Shown: piece after piece, positions 18,190-27,114 of the stretch
Layout of the letters: every line of letters starts with the position of its first letter
Position numbering within the stretch: position 1 is the stretch's first letter
Assembly (NCBI GenBank): GCA_002709405.1
Contig: PAQV01000092.1
Coordinates: 1-64,000, forward strand
Length of the DNA: 64,000 bases
Origin: Paracoccaceae bacterium
Lineage (GTDB): Bacteria > Pseudomonadota > Alphaproteobacteria > Rhodobacterales > Rhodobacteraceae
Reading direction: 5' to 3'
Program-made: the position numbers and the translations under genes
Notes under the pieces: generated by a model
Told to the model about the DNA's origin: nothing
Database searches by the model: none
The model's input: only the letters and a program-made list of their open reading frames with translations

Positions 18190-19887
18190 ATGACACGATC
18201 ATCCACGCTCAGGGCGGATATTGCGGGGCACGTGACCTTTGCGCTGATCTTCAGCGTTCTGGTGAACACGCTGTTCCTGGCGTCGCCGCTTTACATGATG
18301 CAGCTTTACGGCCGGGTCCTGGACTCGCGCAGCCTGGAAACGCTGGCCTCCCTGTCCCTTGTCCTGGTTCTGGCCCTGGTCGCGATGGCCGCCGCCGATG
18401 CCGCCCGCGGGCGGTTGCTGGTGCGCGCGGCCTCGCGCATCGAACGCCGCCTGCTTGAAACGCCCCTGCCCGACAGCCAGCGCCACGGCGACCGGCTGCG
18501 CGATATCGGGGTGGTGCGCGGCTTCTTTTCCGGTAGCGCCGCACCGACCCTCTGCGACGCCCCTTTCACCCTGCTGTTCCTGGGCGTCCTGTTCCTGATC
18601 CATCCCTACCTGGGCCTCGTGGCCTCGGCCGGGGCCGGCGTGATCCTGCTGGCCGTCCTGGCCACCCGCTGGCTGGGCCGCGCCCGCGAGCGCAGCATCG
18701 CCGCCGGAGACAAGGCCCTGCGCACCCTGTCCGACACGCTGGACGGCGACCAGGGGGACCTGGCCATGTCCGGCGCCCGGCCCAACCTCGATGCCCGGCT
18801 GAGCGCCCTGATGACGGACACCGCCCAGGCGCGCCAGATCAACGCCGAACAGGCCTCGGCCGTGGGGGCGTTCAACCGGATGGTGCGGATGCTGGCCCAT
18901 GGTGGCGCCCTTGCCACCGGCGCGGTGCTGACGCTGAACGGAGAACTGGCTCCGGCGGCCATGCTGGCCTCGGCGATCCTGGCCGGTCGCGCGCTTGGTC
19001 CGATGGAAACCCTGCTGGGCGCCCTGCGCCAAGGCAGCGCCGCCCGCGACGCGGTGGACCGGCTGACCAAGGCCGATACCATGCCCCAGGCGCCGGTTCA
19101 CCTGCCCCACGACGGGCCCCTCGGGGTATCGGTGCACCGCGCGACGCTGATGATCCCGAACGCCAAGCGCCCGGCGATCCGCAGCGTGTCGCTGACCATA
19201 GACCCCGGCGAATGCATTTCGGTGGCCGGGGCCAGCGGATCGGGTAAAAGCAGCCTGGTGCGCGCCATCGCCGGTCTGACCAGGCCGACCCACGGCCAGG
19301 TGCGCGTGGCCGGCGTCGATCCCGCCGCCCTGCCCGCCGATGCCCGGGCCCGCGTCATCGGATGGATGGGCCAGGATGCCCGCCTGTACCCGGGCACCGT
19401 GGCCGAAAACATCGCCCGCTTCGCCGAGGTGCCCCCGGCCGACATCCTCAAGGCCGCCGAGCACGCCGGGGCCCGCGCCGCCATCGAGGACCTGCCCCAG
19501 GGCTTTGCCACCCGCATCGGCCCCGACGGGATCGACCTGACCCCCGGCATGCGGCAGCGGGTTGCGCTGGCCCGGGCCCTGTTCGGCGCGCCCGGCCTGG
19601 TGATTTTCGACCAACCCACCGCCCATGCCGATGCCGAAGGCGAAATTGCCACGCTGAACGCCCTGCGCCGCCTGAAGGACAGCGGAACGACCCTGATCGT
19701 CGTGTCCCACAAGCCTGTCATGGCCGCCATGGCCGACCGCATCCTGGTCATGAAGGACGGCACCGCCGCACAGCTGGCCGACCGCGACGAGATCATCTCG
19801 ACCATGCGCCGCAGTTCCATCGGTGCGGTCAATTCCGACGCGGCGCCCACCCACACGCCCAGCCCCAGGAAGGAGGCCGCCCAATGA
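18190..19887 (+). CDS. type I secretion ABC ATPase/permease (PrtD-like) with degenerate catalytic motifs
   Basis: A 565-residue half-transporter: membrane domain about 1-290 (helices near 15-37, 50-72, 120-165 and 235-275) and ATPase domain about 310-540. No peptidase C39 domain is present, as in PrtD/HasD. Walker A is GASGSGKSS (K353), the Q-loop is GWMGQD and the H-loop is VVSHKP. Two key motifs are abnormal. The signature, normally LSGGQ, is LTPGM at 450-454. Walker B reads VIFDQP, so Gln475 replaces the catalytic Glu, which in other ABC proteins abolishes hydrolysis. The gene overlaps the fusion-protein gene by ATGA. It should pair with that protein and an outer-membrane TolC encoded elsewhere to export the upstream repeat protein. 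Confidence 0.9.
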   Translation: MTRSSTLRADIAGHVTFALIFSVLVNTLFLASPLYMMQLYGRVLDSRSLETLASLSLVLVLALVAMAAADAARGRLLVRAASRIERRLLETPLPDSQRHGDRLRDIGVVRGFFSGSAAPTLCDAPFTLLFLGVLFLIHPYLGLVASAGAGVILLAVLATRWLGRARERSIAAGDKALRTLSDTLDGDQGDLAMSGARPNLDARLSALMTDTAQARQINAEQASAVGAFNRMVRMLAHGGALATGAVLTLNGELAPAAMLASAILAGRALGPMETLLGALRQGSAARDAVDRLTKADTMPQAPVHLPHDGPLGVSVHRATLMIPNAKRPAIRSVSLTIDPGECISVAGASGSGKSSLVRAIAGLTRPTHGQVRVAGVDPAALPADARARVIGWMGQDARLYPGTVAENIARFAEVPPADILKAAEHAGARAAIEDLPQGFATRIGPDGIDLTPGMRQRVALARALFGAPGLVIFDQPTAHADAEGEIATLNALRRLKDSGTTLIVVSHKPVMAAMADRILVMKDGTAAQLADRDEIISTMRRSSIGAVNSDAAPTHTPSPRKEAAQ

Positions 19888-21173
19888 GCCGCCCCGTATC
19901 CGACAGCATCTCGCCCACCCTGTTTCGGGCGTTTCTCATCCTTGGCCTCGTCGGCGCCGGTGCCGCGGCCTGGCTGTCCTTCGCGCCGATCTCGGGCGCG
20001 GTCATCGCCGAAGGCCGGTTCAAGGTCGATGGCGACGTGAAGACCGTCCAGCACCTGGAAGGCGGCATCGTTACCGATCTGCTGGTGCGCGACGGGGATA
20101 GGGTGCGCCGGGGCGATCCGCTGCTGAAGCTGGACGCCTCCGAAACACAGGCCACGCTGGCCGCCCTGGTGGCCGAACGCGATGCCCTGCTGGCCCGCCA
20201 GGTCCGCCTGGAAGCCGAACGCGACGGGCTCGCGGCCCCGGCCTTTGAAACGCTCGGCGGTGCCGACCGGGCCACGCTGGCCTCGGCCGTGCAAAGCCAG
20301 CTGGTGCTGTTCGAGGCCCGCCAGTCGGAATTGGACGCCCAAATGGAGCTGACCGAAGGCACGATCGCCCGCCTTGCGGCCCGCCTGTCCGTGCACCGGG
20401 CCGAGCTGGCCTCGATCGAGGCCCAGCTGCCCCTGGCCGAGCAAAACGCCCAAAACGCCCGCGCATTGTCCGAACGGGGCAACATCACCCAGCGCGACCT
20501 GAACGCGCGCGAGCGGGAATACCTGTCGCTGACCGGTGGCCGGGACTCGCTTCTGGCCAGCATCGCCGAAACCGAAGCCTCGCAGGCCGAAGCCCGCCTG
20601 ACCCACGGCCGCGCCCGGACCGAATACCTGTCCGCCGTCGCCACCGAGCTGTCCGAGGTCGTCGCCGCCCTGGCCGAGATCACCCCCCGGATCGACGCCG
20701 AACGCCGCCGGCTGGACCGGGCGCTGATCACCGCGCCGGTGGATGGCGTGGTGTTCGGGCTGCAACTGGCCACGGTCGGCGGGGTCATCGCTCCGGGGGC
20801 CGAGATCCTCGAACTGGTCCCGGCCTCCAGTGACCTGGTCGTCGAGGCCCGCCTGGCCCCCGCCGCCCGTGAACAGGTGCGCGAGGGGATGCCCGTCCAG
20901 TTGCGCCTGCCCGGGATCCGGTCGCGCCAGGACGCCCCGCTGGAAGGGCGGATCGACCTGATCTCGGCCGAGCTGACGCAGGACATGTCGGACACGGACC
21001 AGGACGAGCGGACCTATGCCGTCCAGATTGCCTTGGCCGATCTGCCGGCCGACCTGTCGCTGGAACCGGGCATGCCGGTGACCTCGGTCATCGCGACCCG
21101 GAACCGGACGGCGCTGAATTACCTGGTGTCGCCCCTGTCCGATGCCATGGCCCGATCGATGCGAGAACAATGA
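19884..21173 (+). CDS. HlyD-family type I secretion periplasmic adaptor (PrtE-like)
   Basis: A 429-residue membrane-fusion protein. A short cytoplasmic N-terminus leads to one membrane helix (about 12-31), then a lipoyl half-motif with the conserved VQHLEGGIVTDLLVRDGDRV (about 53-72). A long alpha-helical hairpin rich in Ala, Glu and Arg follows (about 90-270), then the second lipoyl half (ITAPVDGVVFGLQLATVGGV) and a C-terminal beta-barrel ending with LEPGMPVTSVI. It links the inner-membrane ATPase to an outer-membrane TolC channel. The start overlaps the ATPase stop by ATGA, with AGGAGG seven bases upstream; the end overlaps the next gene by ATGA too, so the three are translationally coupled. 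Confidence 0.93.
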   Translation: MSRPVSDSISPTLFRAFLILGLVGAGAAAWLSFAPISGAVIAEGRFKVDGDVKTVQHLEGGIVTDLLVRDGDRVRRGDPLLKLDASETQATLAALVAERDALLARQVRLEAERDGLAAPAFETLGGADRATLASAVQSQLVLFEARQSELDAQMELTEGTIARLAARLSVHRAELASIEAQLPLAEQNAQNARALSERGNITQRDLNAREREYLSLTGGRDSLLASIAETEASQAEARLTHGRARTEYLSAVATELSEVVAALAEITPRIDAERRRLDRALITAPVDGVVFGLQLATVGGVIAPGAEILELVPASSDLVVEARLAPAAREQVREGMPVQLRLPGIRSRQDAPLEGRIDLISAELTQDMSDTDQDERTYAVQIALADLPADLSLEPGMPVTSVIATRNRTALNYLVSPLSDAMARSMREQ

Positions 21174-22231
21174 TGACACGCGACAAGGCGCAACCGAACC
21201 GCAAGGAAATCGCCGCCGACCTGTTTCGGGATCACCTGGATCTTGGACGGATCGAGCAAGTGTTGAAGACGGCCAAAGGCTCGTTCCAGGTGTCCCCAAC
21301 GGCGCAATCGGCCACGATGGGCACGGAGGCGCCCGATGAACCGGGCCTTGACCCGAGCCCTGATGACGCCCCGACGGCTCCGCCGGCCCTGTTCGGCGCG
21401 GCGATGACCAGCGATCTCACCGGCGCACGCCCATCAACGACCGGCGCCTCTGACAAGGGGCGGCCACGGCGCAAGTTGTGCGCCGTTATCGCCCTGGCCT
21501 GCGCTATGACCCTTGTCACCTCGGCCTACCTGGCCACAGGTCCGGATCTGCCCGCCACCGTTGCCCAGGCCCAGTCCATGGCCCGCCAGACCGACGGCCT
21601 GGCTCCTTCCCCGCAACGCCCGGCCGCCGCAGCGCGGGCCGAGGTCAATCCGACCCCGGTGCGCTTCACGTCCCCTGCCTCGGCTGCACCGAAACCGGAC
21701 GTCCTGCTGGAGATCGCCGCTCTCCAATCGCCCGCCGACACCCGGAACGGGATGCGGCCCCCCTCGCGCGAGGTCCTCGTGCACCGCCCCAGCCCCCCGC
21801 GCCTGATGCCTGCCGCCCTGCGTCCGGATCAGACACCGGCCGTCGGCGCGCCCCCGGTCCAACGCCCGTTTCAACAGACTGCCAGGAGCGTACCGGGACC
21901 GACACCAAGTGGCCTTCGGCCGAAAGCCCGTGCCGCAACCATGGTCCCGGGCGCGCAGGACGGAACAAGGATCGTGATCCACTACCCGACAAGCGACGGC
22001 CGCGCACAGGCCCGTAAATTGGCGGGTCAACTGGGCCATGGCGGGTCGGGCCGCGTGGAACTGCGGGCGGTCGACATCCGGGTCTCCGGCCCGACGATCC
22101 GCTATTTCTTCCGCCAGGACCGGGGCGCCGCCCGCAAGTTGCTGGACACCTTGCCCAAGGCCCGCGTGCAGGATTTCACGACCTACGCCAGGTTGCCGCG
22201 TCAGGGCACGCTGGAGATCTGGCTGCAATAA
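21170..22231 (+). CDS. type I secretion-linked accessory membrane protein with SPOR/LytR_C-like C-terminus
   Basis: A 353-residue protein I do not recognise as a named family. It has a cytoplasmic N-terminus of about 100 residues (with DLFRDHLDLGRIEQVL), one membrane helix (about 103-122, CAVIALACAMTLVTSAYLA), a Pro/Ala-rich periplasmic linker (about 125-260) and a compact C-terminal domain (about 264-353). The latter has RIVIHYPTSDGRAQARKLA, then VDIRVSGPTIRYFFRQDRGA and a final GTLEIWL strand. This resembles SPOR-like/LytR_C domains seen in proteins encoded beside repeat-protein exporters. The start overlaps the adaptor gene by ATGA, so it is part of the secretion operon. It could bind peptidoglycan, recruit the outer-membrane pore or gate export. 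Confidence 0.75.
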   Translation: MMTRDKAQPNRKEIAADLFRDHLDLGRIEQVLKTAKGSFQVSPTAQSATMGTEAPDEPGLDPSPDDAPTAPPALFGAAMTSDLTGARPSTTGASDKGRPRRKLCAVIALACAMTLVTSAYLATGPDLPATVAQAQSMARQTDGLAPSPQRPAAAARAEVNPTPVRFTSPASAAPKPDVLLEIAALQSPADTRNGMRPPSREVLVHRPSPPRLMPAALRPDQTPAVGAPPVQRPFQQTARSVPGPTPSGLRPKARAATMVPGAQDGTRIVIHYPTSDGRAQARKLAGQLGHGGSGRVELRAVDIRVSGPTIRYFFRQDRGAARKLLDTLPKARVQDFTTYARLPRQGTLEIWLQ

Positions 22232-22534
22232 CCGCGCCACGACTGCGACGACGGATCGCGCCCGCATGGCGCCGTGCCACCGCTGGCCCTTCGGAGGGGA
22301 CCGGCGCGGCGTCTTGGTGGACTGTGACAGGACCAGGATAACACAGGCGCGCGTTCTGGCGGCCTCGAAACCCGATTCCCCAAGTCCCGCAAAAACCCCG
22401 CAAAAAATAGCCGGTCGGGATCGCGGCGACCGGTTCAACGCGAATAAGCCCTGATCCTGCGCACTCATCCTTTCCATGCCGGGTCAAAACTTGGCACCCT
22501 GACGCCGAACACCATCGACGCATCGGAGCACAGC
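22232..22534. other. intergenic, no feature recognised
   Basis: About 300 bp between the secretion accessory gene and the dehydrogenase gene. No open frame with coding character, no clear hairpin terminator and no convincing promoter was found. The dehydrogenase promoter should lie here. Confidence 0.4.
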
Positions 22535-23506
22535 ATGAAAGTCGGGTTTATCGGGCTCGGAAACGTTGGGGGCAAGCTGGCCGGCAGTCTCTTGCGCAAT
22601 GACATTCAACTGAGCGTCCTCGACAAAAAGCCCGAGCTTGTGTCGCAGTTCGCCGCCCGGGGCGCTGGCACCGCCGGGACGGCGGCCGACCTGATGCGCG
22701 ACAGCGACGTCGTGATCACCTGCCTGCCCTCGCCCGCGGCCTCGGCCGCCGTCATGGACGAGATGCTGGCCCAGGTCGGCCCGGGCAAGACCTGGCTAGA
22801 AATGTCCACGACCGACGATACCGAAATCCGACGGCTGGCCGGGCTGGTCGAACAAAAGGGCGGCAGCGCCGTCGATTGCCCCGTCTCCGGGGGGTGCCAC
22901 CGGGCGGACACCGGCAATATCTCGATCTTCGCCGGCTGCGACCGCGCCACTTTCGAGCGCGTGCTGCCGCTTCTGACCCGGATGGGCCGCCGCGTGCTGC
23001 ATACAGGGCCTATCGGCACGGCATCGACCCTGAAGGTGATGACCAATTACCTGGCCACGGCGAACCTGCTGACCTGTTGCGAGGCACTGGCGACGATGAA
23101 GGCCGCCGGGATGGACCTGGCCACCACCTACGAGGCGATGAAGATCTCGTCGGGCACCAGTTTCGTGCATGAAACAGAAAGCCAGCTGATCCTGAACGGG
23201 TCCCGCGATGTCAGTTTTACCATGGACCTGATCCTGAAGGACCTGGGCCTGTTCCAGGCCATTGCCCGGCGCAACGATGTGCCACTGGAACTGTCGCCCA
23301 TGGTCATCGACATCATGAAGGACGGCCAGGCGCGCTATGGCGAGCGGGCCAACACCGACGACATCATCCGCCGCCTCGAAGAAGCCACCGGCCTGTCGAT
23401 CCTGGCCGACGGGTTTCCGGCCGAGCTGGTCGACGACGAACCGGAAGAACCGGGCTACGAGGTCTTTCCGCCAGGCCGCACACCCCCTGCGGCGACCGGG
23501 AACTGA
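22535..23506 (+). CDS. NAD(P)-dependent beta-hydroxyacid dehydrogenase (3-hydroxyisobutyrate dehydrogenase family)
   Basis: A 323-residue soluble oxidoreductase. The Rossmann motif is GFIGLGNVGGKLA (residues 4-16). The substrate-loop DCPVSGG lies at 114-120, and the catalytic lysine is K167 in TASTLKVMTNYL with N171 three turns on, as in 3-hydroxyisobutyrate, tartronate-semialdehyde and glyoxylate/succinic-semialdehyde reductases. The C-terminal helical domain includes KDLGLFQAIARRNDVPLELS, followed by an acidic, Pro-rich tail of about 30 residues. The GGAGCACAGC before the ATG supports the start. It stands alone, so the substrate is not assigned. Confidence 0.88.
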   Translation: MKVGFIGLGNVGGKLAGSLLRNDIQLSVLDKKPELVSQFAARGAGTAGTAADLMRDSDVVITCLPSPAASAAVMDEMLAQVGPGKTWLEMSTTDDTEIRRLAGLVEQKGGSAVDCPVSGGCHRADTGNISIFAGCDRATFERVLPLLTRMGRRVLHTGPIGTASTLKVMTNYLATANLLTCCEALATMKAAGMDLATTYEAMKISSGTSFVHETESQLILNGSRDVSFTMDLILKDLGLFQAIARRNDVPLELSPMVIDIMKDGQARYGERANTDDIIRRLEEATGLSILADGFPAELVDDEPEEPGYEVFPPGRTPPAATGN

Positions 23507-23618
23507 CAGGGCCACCCTGCGTCGCTTTTGACATTGGCGCTAGGTTCGTAGCCCGAGCGGCCAGGCACCGCACCGCCGTTGTTGGCGCCGTCACCGCCCG
23601 CTTTTTTGATATTTATGG

Positions 23619-23692
23619 CGATCCCTTGAGGACTCGAACCCCAAACCTGCTGATTAGAAGTCAGCTGCTCTATCCAGTTGAGCTAAGGGACC
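23619..23692 (-). tRNA. tRNA-Arg (anticodon TCT)
   Basis: A 74-base tRNA on the minus strand. Acceptor GGTCCCT pairs with AGGGATC with one G-U. The D-arm contains TAGCTCAACTGG. The anticodon loop is CTTCTAA between GCTGA and TCAGC, giving TCT, which reads AGA. The T-loop is TTCGAGT. CCA is not encoded. No second tRNA is adjacent. Confidence 0.95.
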
Positions 23693-23843
23693 GCTGCCCA
23701 AGCGATGTGCAGCAGCCGACGCGATTTTTCAAGCATTCAATGGTCGCGCCCCTCGCACGCCACCCGGGCGCGAGGGCCGCGCATGAGAGCGGGGTGGGTG
23801 GGCGGGAGCTCTCCTGCGCGGCCCGGCCTCACCGCCAACACCG

Positions 23844-26800
23844 TCAGCTGGACACGTAGCCCGCCACCACCTGCAACAGCTTGAAGGCCGTGGCCGCATC
23901 GTTTTCCACCACCGCCAGGAATTCCTCTTCGCCGATGCGCAGGCAGACCAGCGGGGTCGTGGCCTGCATCGACAGGGCCCGGGGCACCTTGCGGATCAGG
24001 CCCAGTTCCCCGACCAGCGTCCCCGGCCCCACCGAGGTGATCAGCCGGTCTTCTTCATCGTCCTGCGGCAGGTACAGCCCCGCCTCGCCCTCGATGACCA
24101 TGTAGGCCCCGTCCGTCGGCGCGTCGCCCTTGCGGAAAATGACCTCGCCGGCCTCGGCCTCGAACCAGCGGGCCCCGAAGGCCAGAAGGCGCAACTGCTT
24201 GCGGTTGAGCCCCGAGAACAGCGGCGTCTGTTCCAAGGCCCTCAGCTTGCGCGACAGGTCCGCACTGGCCGCGCTGTCGCTTTCGGCTGCGTCGCCGGTG
24301 ACATCGGACACCAGCCGCCCCTGGCGGATCTCGTAGAAGGCGTCGAACCGGTCGGGATCGTCGAACCGGTCGTTGATGTAGATCAGCGTGCTGTCGGGCA
24401 GCAGCTGGCGCAGGTTGTGAAAGATGGCTTCCTGGGTGTCGGCATCGTAGCTGGCAAAGGCCTGGTCCAGGATCAGCAGGTCGGGCCGCTTGATCGTGGC
24501 CCGGCTGAACGACAGGGGCTCGGCGAAATAGGCCGGCAGACCCTGCCCCGACAGCGCGATCGGCACGTCGAGGATCAGCTGCATGATGTCGCCCTTCAAT
24601 CCCTGGCTGATGACCGCCTCGGTCACCACGTTGCGCAGGGCGTCCGCCTTGGCCCCGGACGCGCCCGAGATCTTGCCGAAGAGCGCGTTTTCCAGGACCG
24701 TGATCCCCGGCGCAAAGCGCTCGGGATCCAGCGGCGCGAAGAGGTCGGCCAGGCTGTTCTGCAGGGTCGCGGCATGGGTGCGCCGGATTTCCAGGATATG
24801 ATCCTTGACCGATTGCGGGAAGGCCGGCCCGATTTCCTCGGCGGGAATGCCGAAGGGCACCGTCAGCAGCAGCGCCAGGTCGTCCGGAGACAGCTCCGCC
24901 ACCCGGTCTGCCCCCGGCTGGTCGCCCAGACGGTCGACCAGCTCCAGCGTGGCCTCGTAGGTCGCGGGATCCAGGCCCAGCCGCCGGAACAGGGGGTGAT
25001 CGGTGCCATCCAGCCCGAAGATCTGGCGCAGCATGTCGATCACGTCGCAGGTCAGGGCGACCAGCGGCTGGTCCAGTTCCAGCGCCCGCAGCTGGGCCAG
25101 GAAGTCGGACTGGGCGGCCAGCGCCTCGCGCGTGACAGGGCGGCGCGGCGTGGCGAACAACAGGTTCTCGGCCACCGGCAGGGCATGGTTGTACAGGTCC
25201 GGCTGGAAGAAATAGGCATGGCGGCGCAGGCCCGAGGCGCGCACGGCCTCCTGTATCGCGGGGCGGATTTCCACCAGCTTGGCCGCCAGCTCCGGGTGCG
25301 CGGCCGCGTCGAACTTCTGTTCCAGCCCGCGTCGGAACAGCGATGTCCCCGAGCCCATGCCCTCGATCAGCTGGCCCCACCAGGCGCGCAGCTCGTCCTC
25401 GCTGGTCAGCCCGGCCCGTGAGGGATCCAGCCAGTCCGCCACGAAGGGATCGGGCGAATTGCCCGCCCGCACCGCCTCGGCCGCCAGTTCGGGGTCGAAA
25501 CTGCCATCGCGCGGGAACGGCCTGAGCGGCATCATCACGTTGTCCCCGAACGTGCCCTGGAACATCACCGGCCGCGACGTCACCCGCCCAAGCCGGGCCG
25601 CGATGATCGACTGGTGCATGTCCTGCAGCGGCAGGCCGGCGATCTCGACCCGTCCCGCCGCGGGCGTGACCTCGCGCACCAGCAGTTCCGACACCGCCCG
25701 CCGGTCCTCGACGCTGGGGGCGGCAATGCCGATCACCGCGCCCCCGGGCAGCGTGGCGTCGATGTCGTCCAGCACCGCGTTGCCATCGGAATCCCGGACC
25801 GTGACATGGTCCAGCACGATATTGCCGTTCAGGTGCGGCAGGCTGTCGGGTTCACCGTCGAACAGCGACTCGTCGATCATCCCCGGAGGCGCGAACCGCT
25901 CGATGATGATCTCCCAGCGGACGGCCATGTCCTGGGTCTGGTTGTAATAGGCCAGCAATTCCTTCCAGGGCGAGCTGAGGTCCTTGTAGGCGGCCAGGGC
26001 GGCAACCAGGGCCCCGATCGTCACGGCCCCCTGGATCACCAGGTAACCGCCGATCGAAAAGAAGAAGAACGGCGTCAGCTGGCCGATGAAGTTGTTGAGG
26101 AACTTCATGAAGAACTTCTTCTGGTAGATCTCGAAGCGGATCTCGAAGAGGCGGCCCAGCCGGTCGGTCACCATGGCCATGCGCCAGCGCCAGCCGCCGT
26201 GGGCCCGGATCGCGCTGGCCCCCGAGGCGCTTTCGCCGATTTCGCCCGCCAGGGCCCGGACCTGCACGATGCGCTTCTTGTTCAGCTTGTTGATCTGGCG
26301 CTGCAGCTTGGGGATCAGCCAGGCCTGCAGCGGGATCAGGGCAACGGCGGCCACCCCGAACCAGAAGCTCTGGGCGAAAAGGAAGAACAGGATCGTGGCC
26401 ATCTGCCCGGCCTGCAGCACCGGCTGGCTCAGCATGTCGCCCATCAGCCCGCCCATCGGCTCGCTTTCGGCGGTGACCATGGACACCAGTTCGCCCTGGC
26501 TGACCCGTTCGAAATAAGGCTGGGGGAACCGCAGGATACGGGCGATCAGAAGGTAGCGGAACCGGCGCAGCATGCGTTCCGACAACACGCCCTTCATCGT
26601 GTTGATGCGCATCTTCAGCAGGCCGTGGCCCAGCACCGCCAGCAGGAAGGCCGCGCACAGGATCATCAGGAAGGGGATCTGTTCGAACTCCATCCCCAGC
26701 ACGGGGATCGGCGTGACCGGCGCGCCGATGGCATCGTTGATGATGCGCTTGGGCAGTTCCAGCGTCAGGTAGAGCAGCGGGAACAGCATGGCGGTGACGC

Positions 26801-26954
26801 CCAGCAGGACCAGCTGCTCGCGTTTCGAGTTCTTCCAGATGAAGGTAAAGAGTGAACGTTCGATGTCGGAAATCCGTCTTTGGCGGTCAGAGCCCTGGGT
26901 GCTGGCTGCGAAGCGATCGGGGGAAAGATCCGTCCGGTCGCCGCAGGTTACCAA
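23844..26954 (-). CDS. degenerate ABC exporter fused to a C-terminal cyclic nucleotide-binding domain
   Basis: A 1036-residue protein. Residues about 45-340 form an ABC-exporter membrane domain (six helices, PFFFFSIGGYLVIQGAVTIG late). The ATP-binding domain is heavily altered. The Walker A position (about 409-421) reads GIAAPSVEDRRAV with no GxGKS. About 300 extra helical residues separate it from Walker B, which reads LLILDQAFASYDADT with Gln831 for the catalytic Glu. No LSGGQ is visible. The C-terminus (about 925-1030) is a Crp-type cNMP-binding fold with VGELGLIRKVPRALSMQA, which keeps the Glu and Arg of the phosphate-binding cassette. It may be a cAMP-regulated membrane scaffold rather than a pump. 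The first codon is probably TTG at 26954. An adenylate cyclase gene lies 650 bp to the right. Confidence 0.85.
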   Translation of the reverse strand: MVTCGDRTDLSPDRFAASTQGSDRQRRISDIERSLFTFIWKNSKREQLVLLGVTAMLFPLLYLTLELPKRIINDAIGAPVTPIPVLGMEFEQIPFLMILCAAFLLAVLGHGLLKMRINTMKGVLSERMLRRFRYLLIARILRFPQPYFERVSQGELVSMVTAESEPMGGLMGDMLSQPVLQAGQMATILFFLFAQSFWFGVAAVALIPLQAWLIPKLQRQINKLNKKRIVQVRALAGEIGESASGASAIRAHGGWRWRMAMVTDRLGRLFEIRFEIYQKKFFMKFLNNFIGQLTPFFFFSIGGYLVIQGAVTIGALVAALAAYKDLSSPWKELLAYYNQTQDMAVRWEIIIERFAPPGMIDESLFDGEPDSLPHLNGNIVLDHVTVRDSDGNAVLDDIDATLPGGAVIGIAAPSVEDRRAVSELLVREVTPAAGRVEIAGLPLQDMHQSIIAARLGRVTSRPVMFQGTFGDNVMMPLRPFPRDGSFDPELAAEAVRAGNSPDPFVADWLDPSRAGLTSEDELRAWWGQLIEGMGSGTSLFRRGLEQKFDAAAHPELAAKLVEIRPAIQEAVRASGLRRHAYFFQPDLYNHALPVAENLLFATPRRPVTREALAAQSDFLAQLRALELDQPLVALTCDVIDMLRQIFGLDGTDHPLFRRLGLDPATYEATLELVDRLGDQPGADRVAELSPDDLALLLTVPFGIPAEEIGPAFPQSVKDHILEIRRTHAATLQNSLADLFAPLDPERFAPGITVLENALFGKISGASGAKADALRNVVTEAVISQGLKGDIMQLILDVPIALSGQGLPAYFAEPLSFSRATIKRPDLLILDQAFASYDADTQEAIFHNLRQLLPDSTLIYINDRFDDPDRFDAFYEIRQGRLVSDVTGDAAESDSAASADLSRKLRALEQTPLFSGLNRKQLRLLAFGARWFEAEAGEVIFRKGDAPTDGAYMVIEGEAGLYLPQDDEEDRLITSVGPGTLVGELGLIRKVPRALSMQATTPLVCLRIGEEEFLAVVENDAATAFKLLQVVAGYVSS

Positions 26955-27114
26955 GCGGAAGAGACCGAAATCAACGACTTCTCAATGGGCCATCCAAACA
27001 AGCCTGCCGGGTTGGCGGGCAGATCGGCCAGGCAAACCGGCCGCCCCCGGTGGCGCCGATTGCGATACGCAAAGGAACACCATAAGGTGAGGGCGTGGCA
27101 GACTTTGGGGGCCT

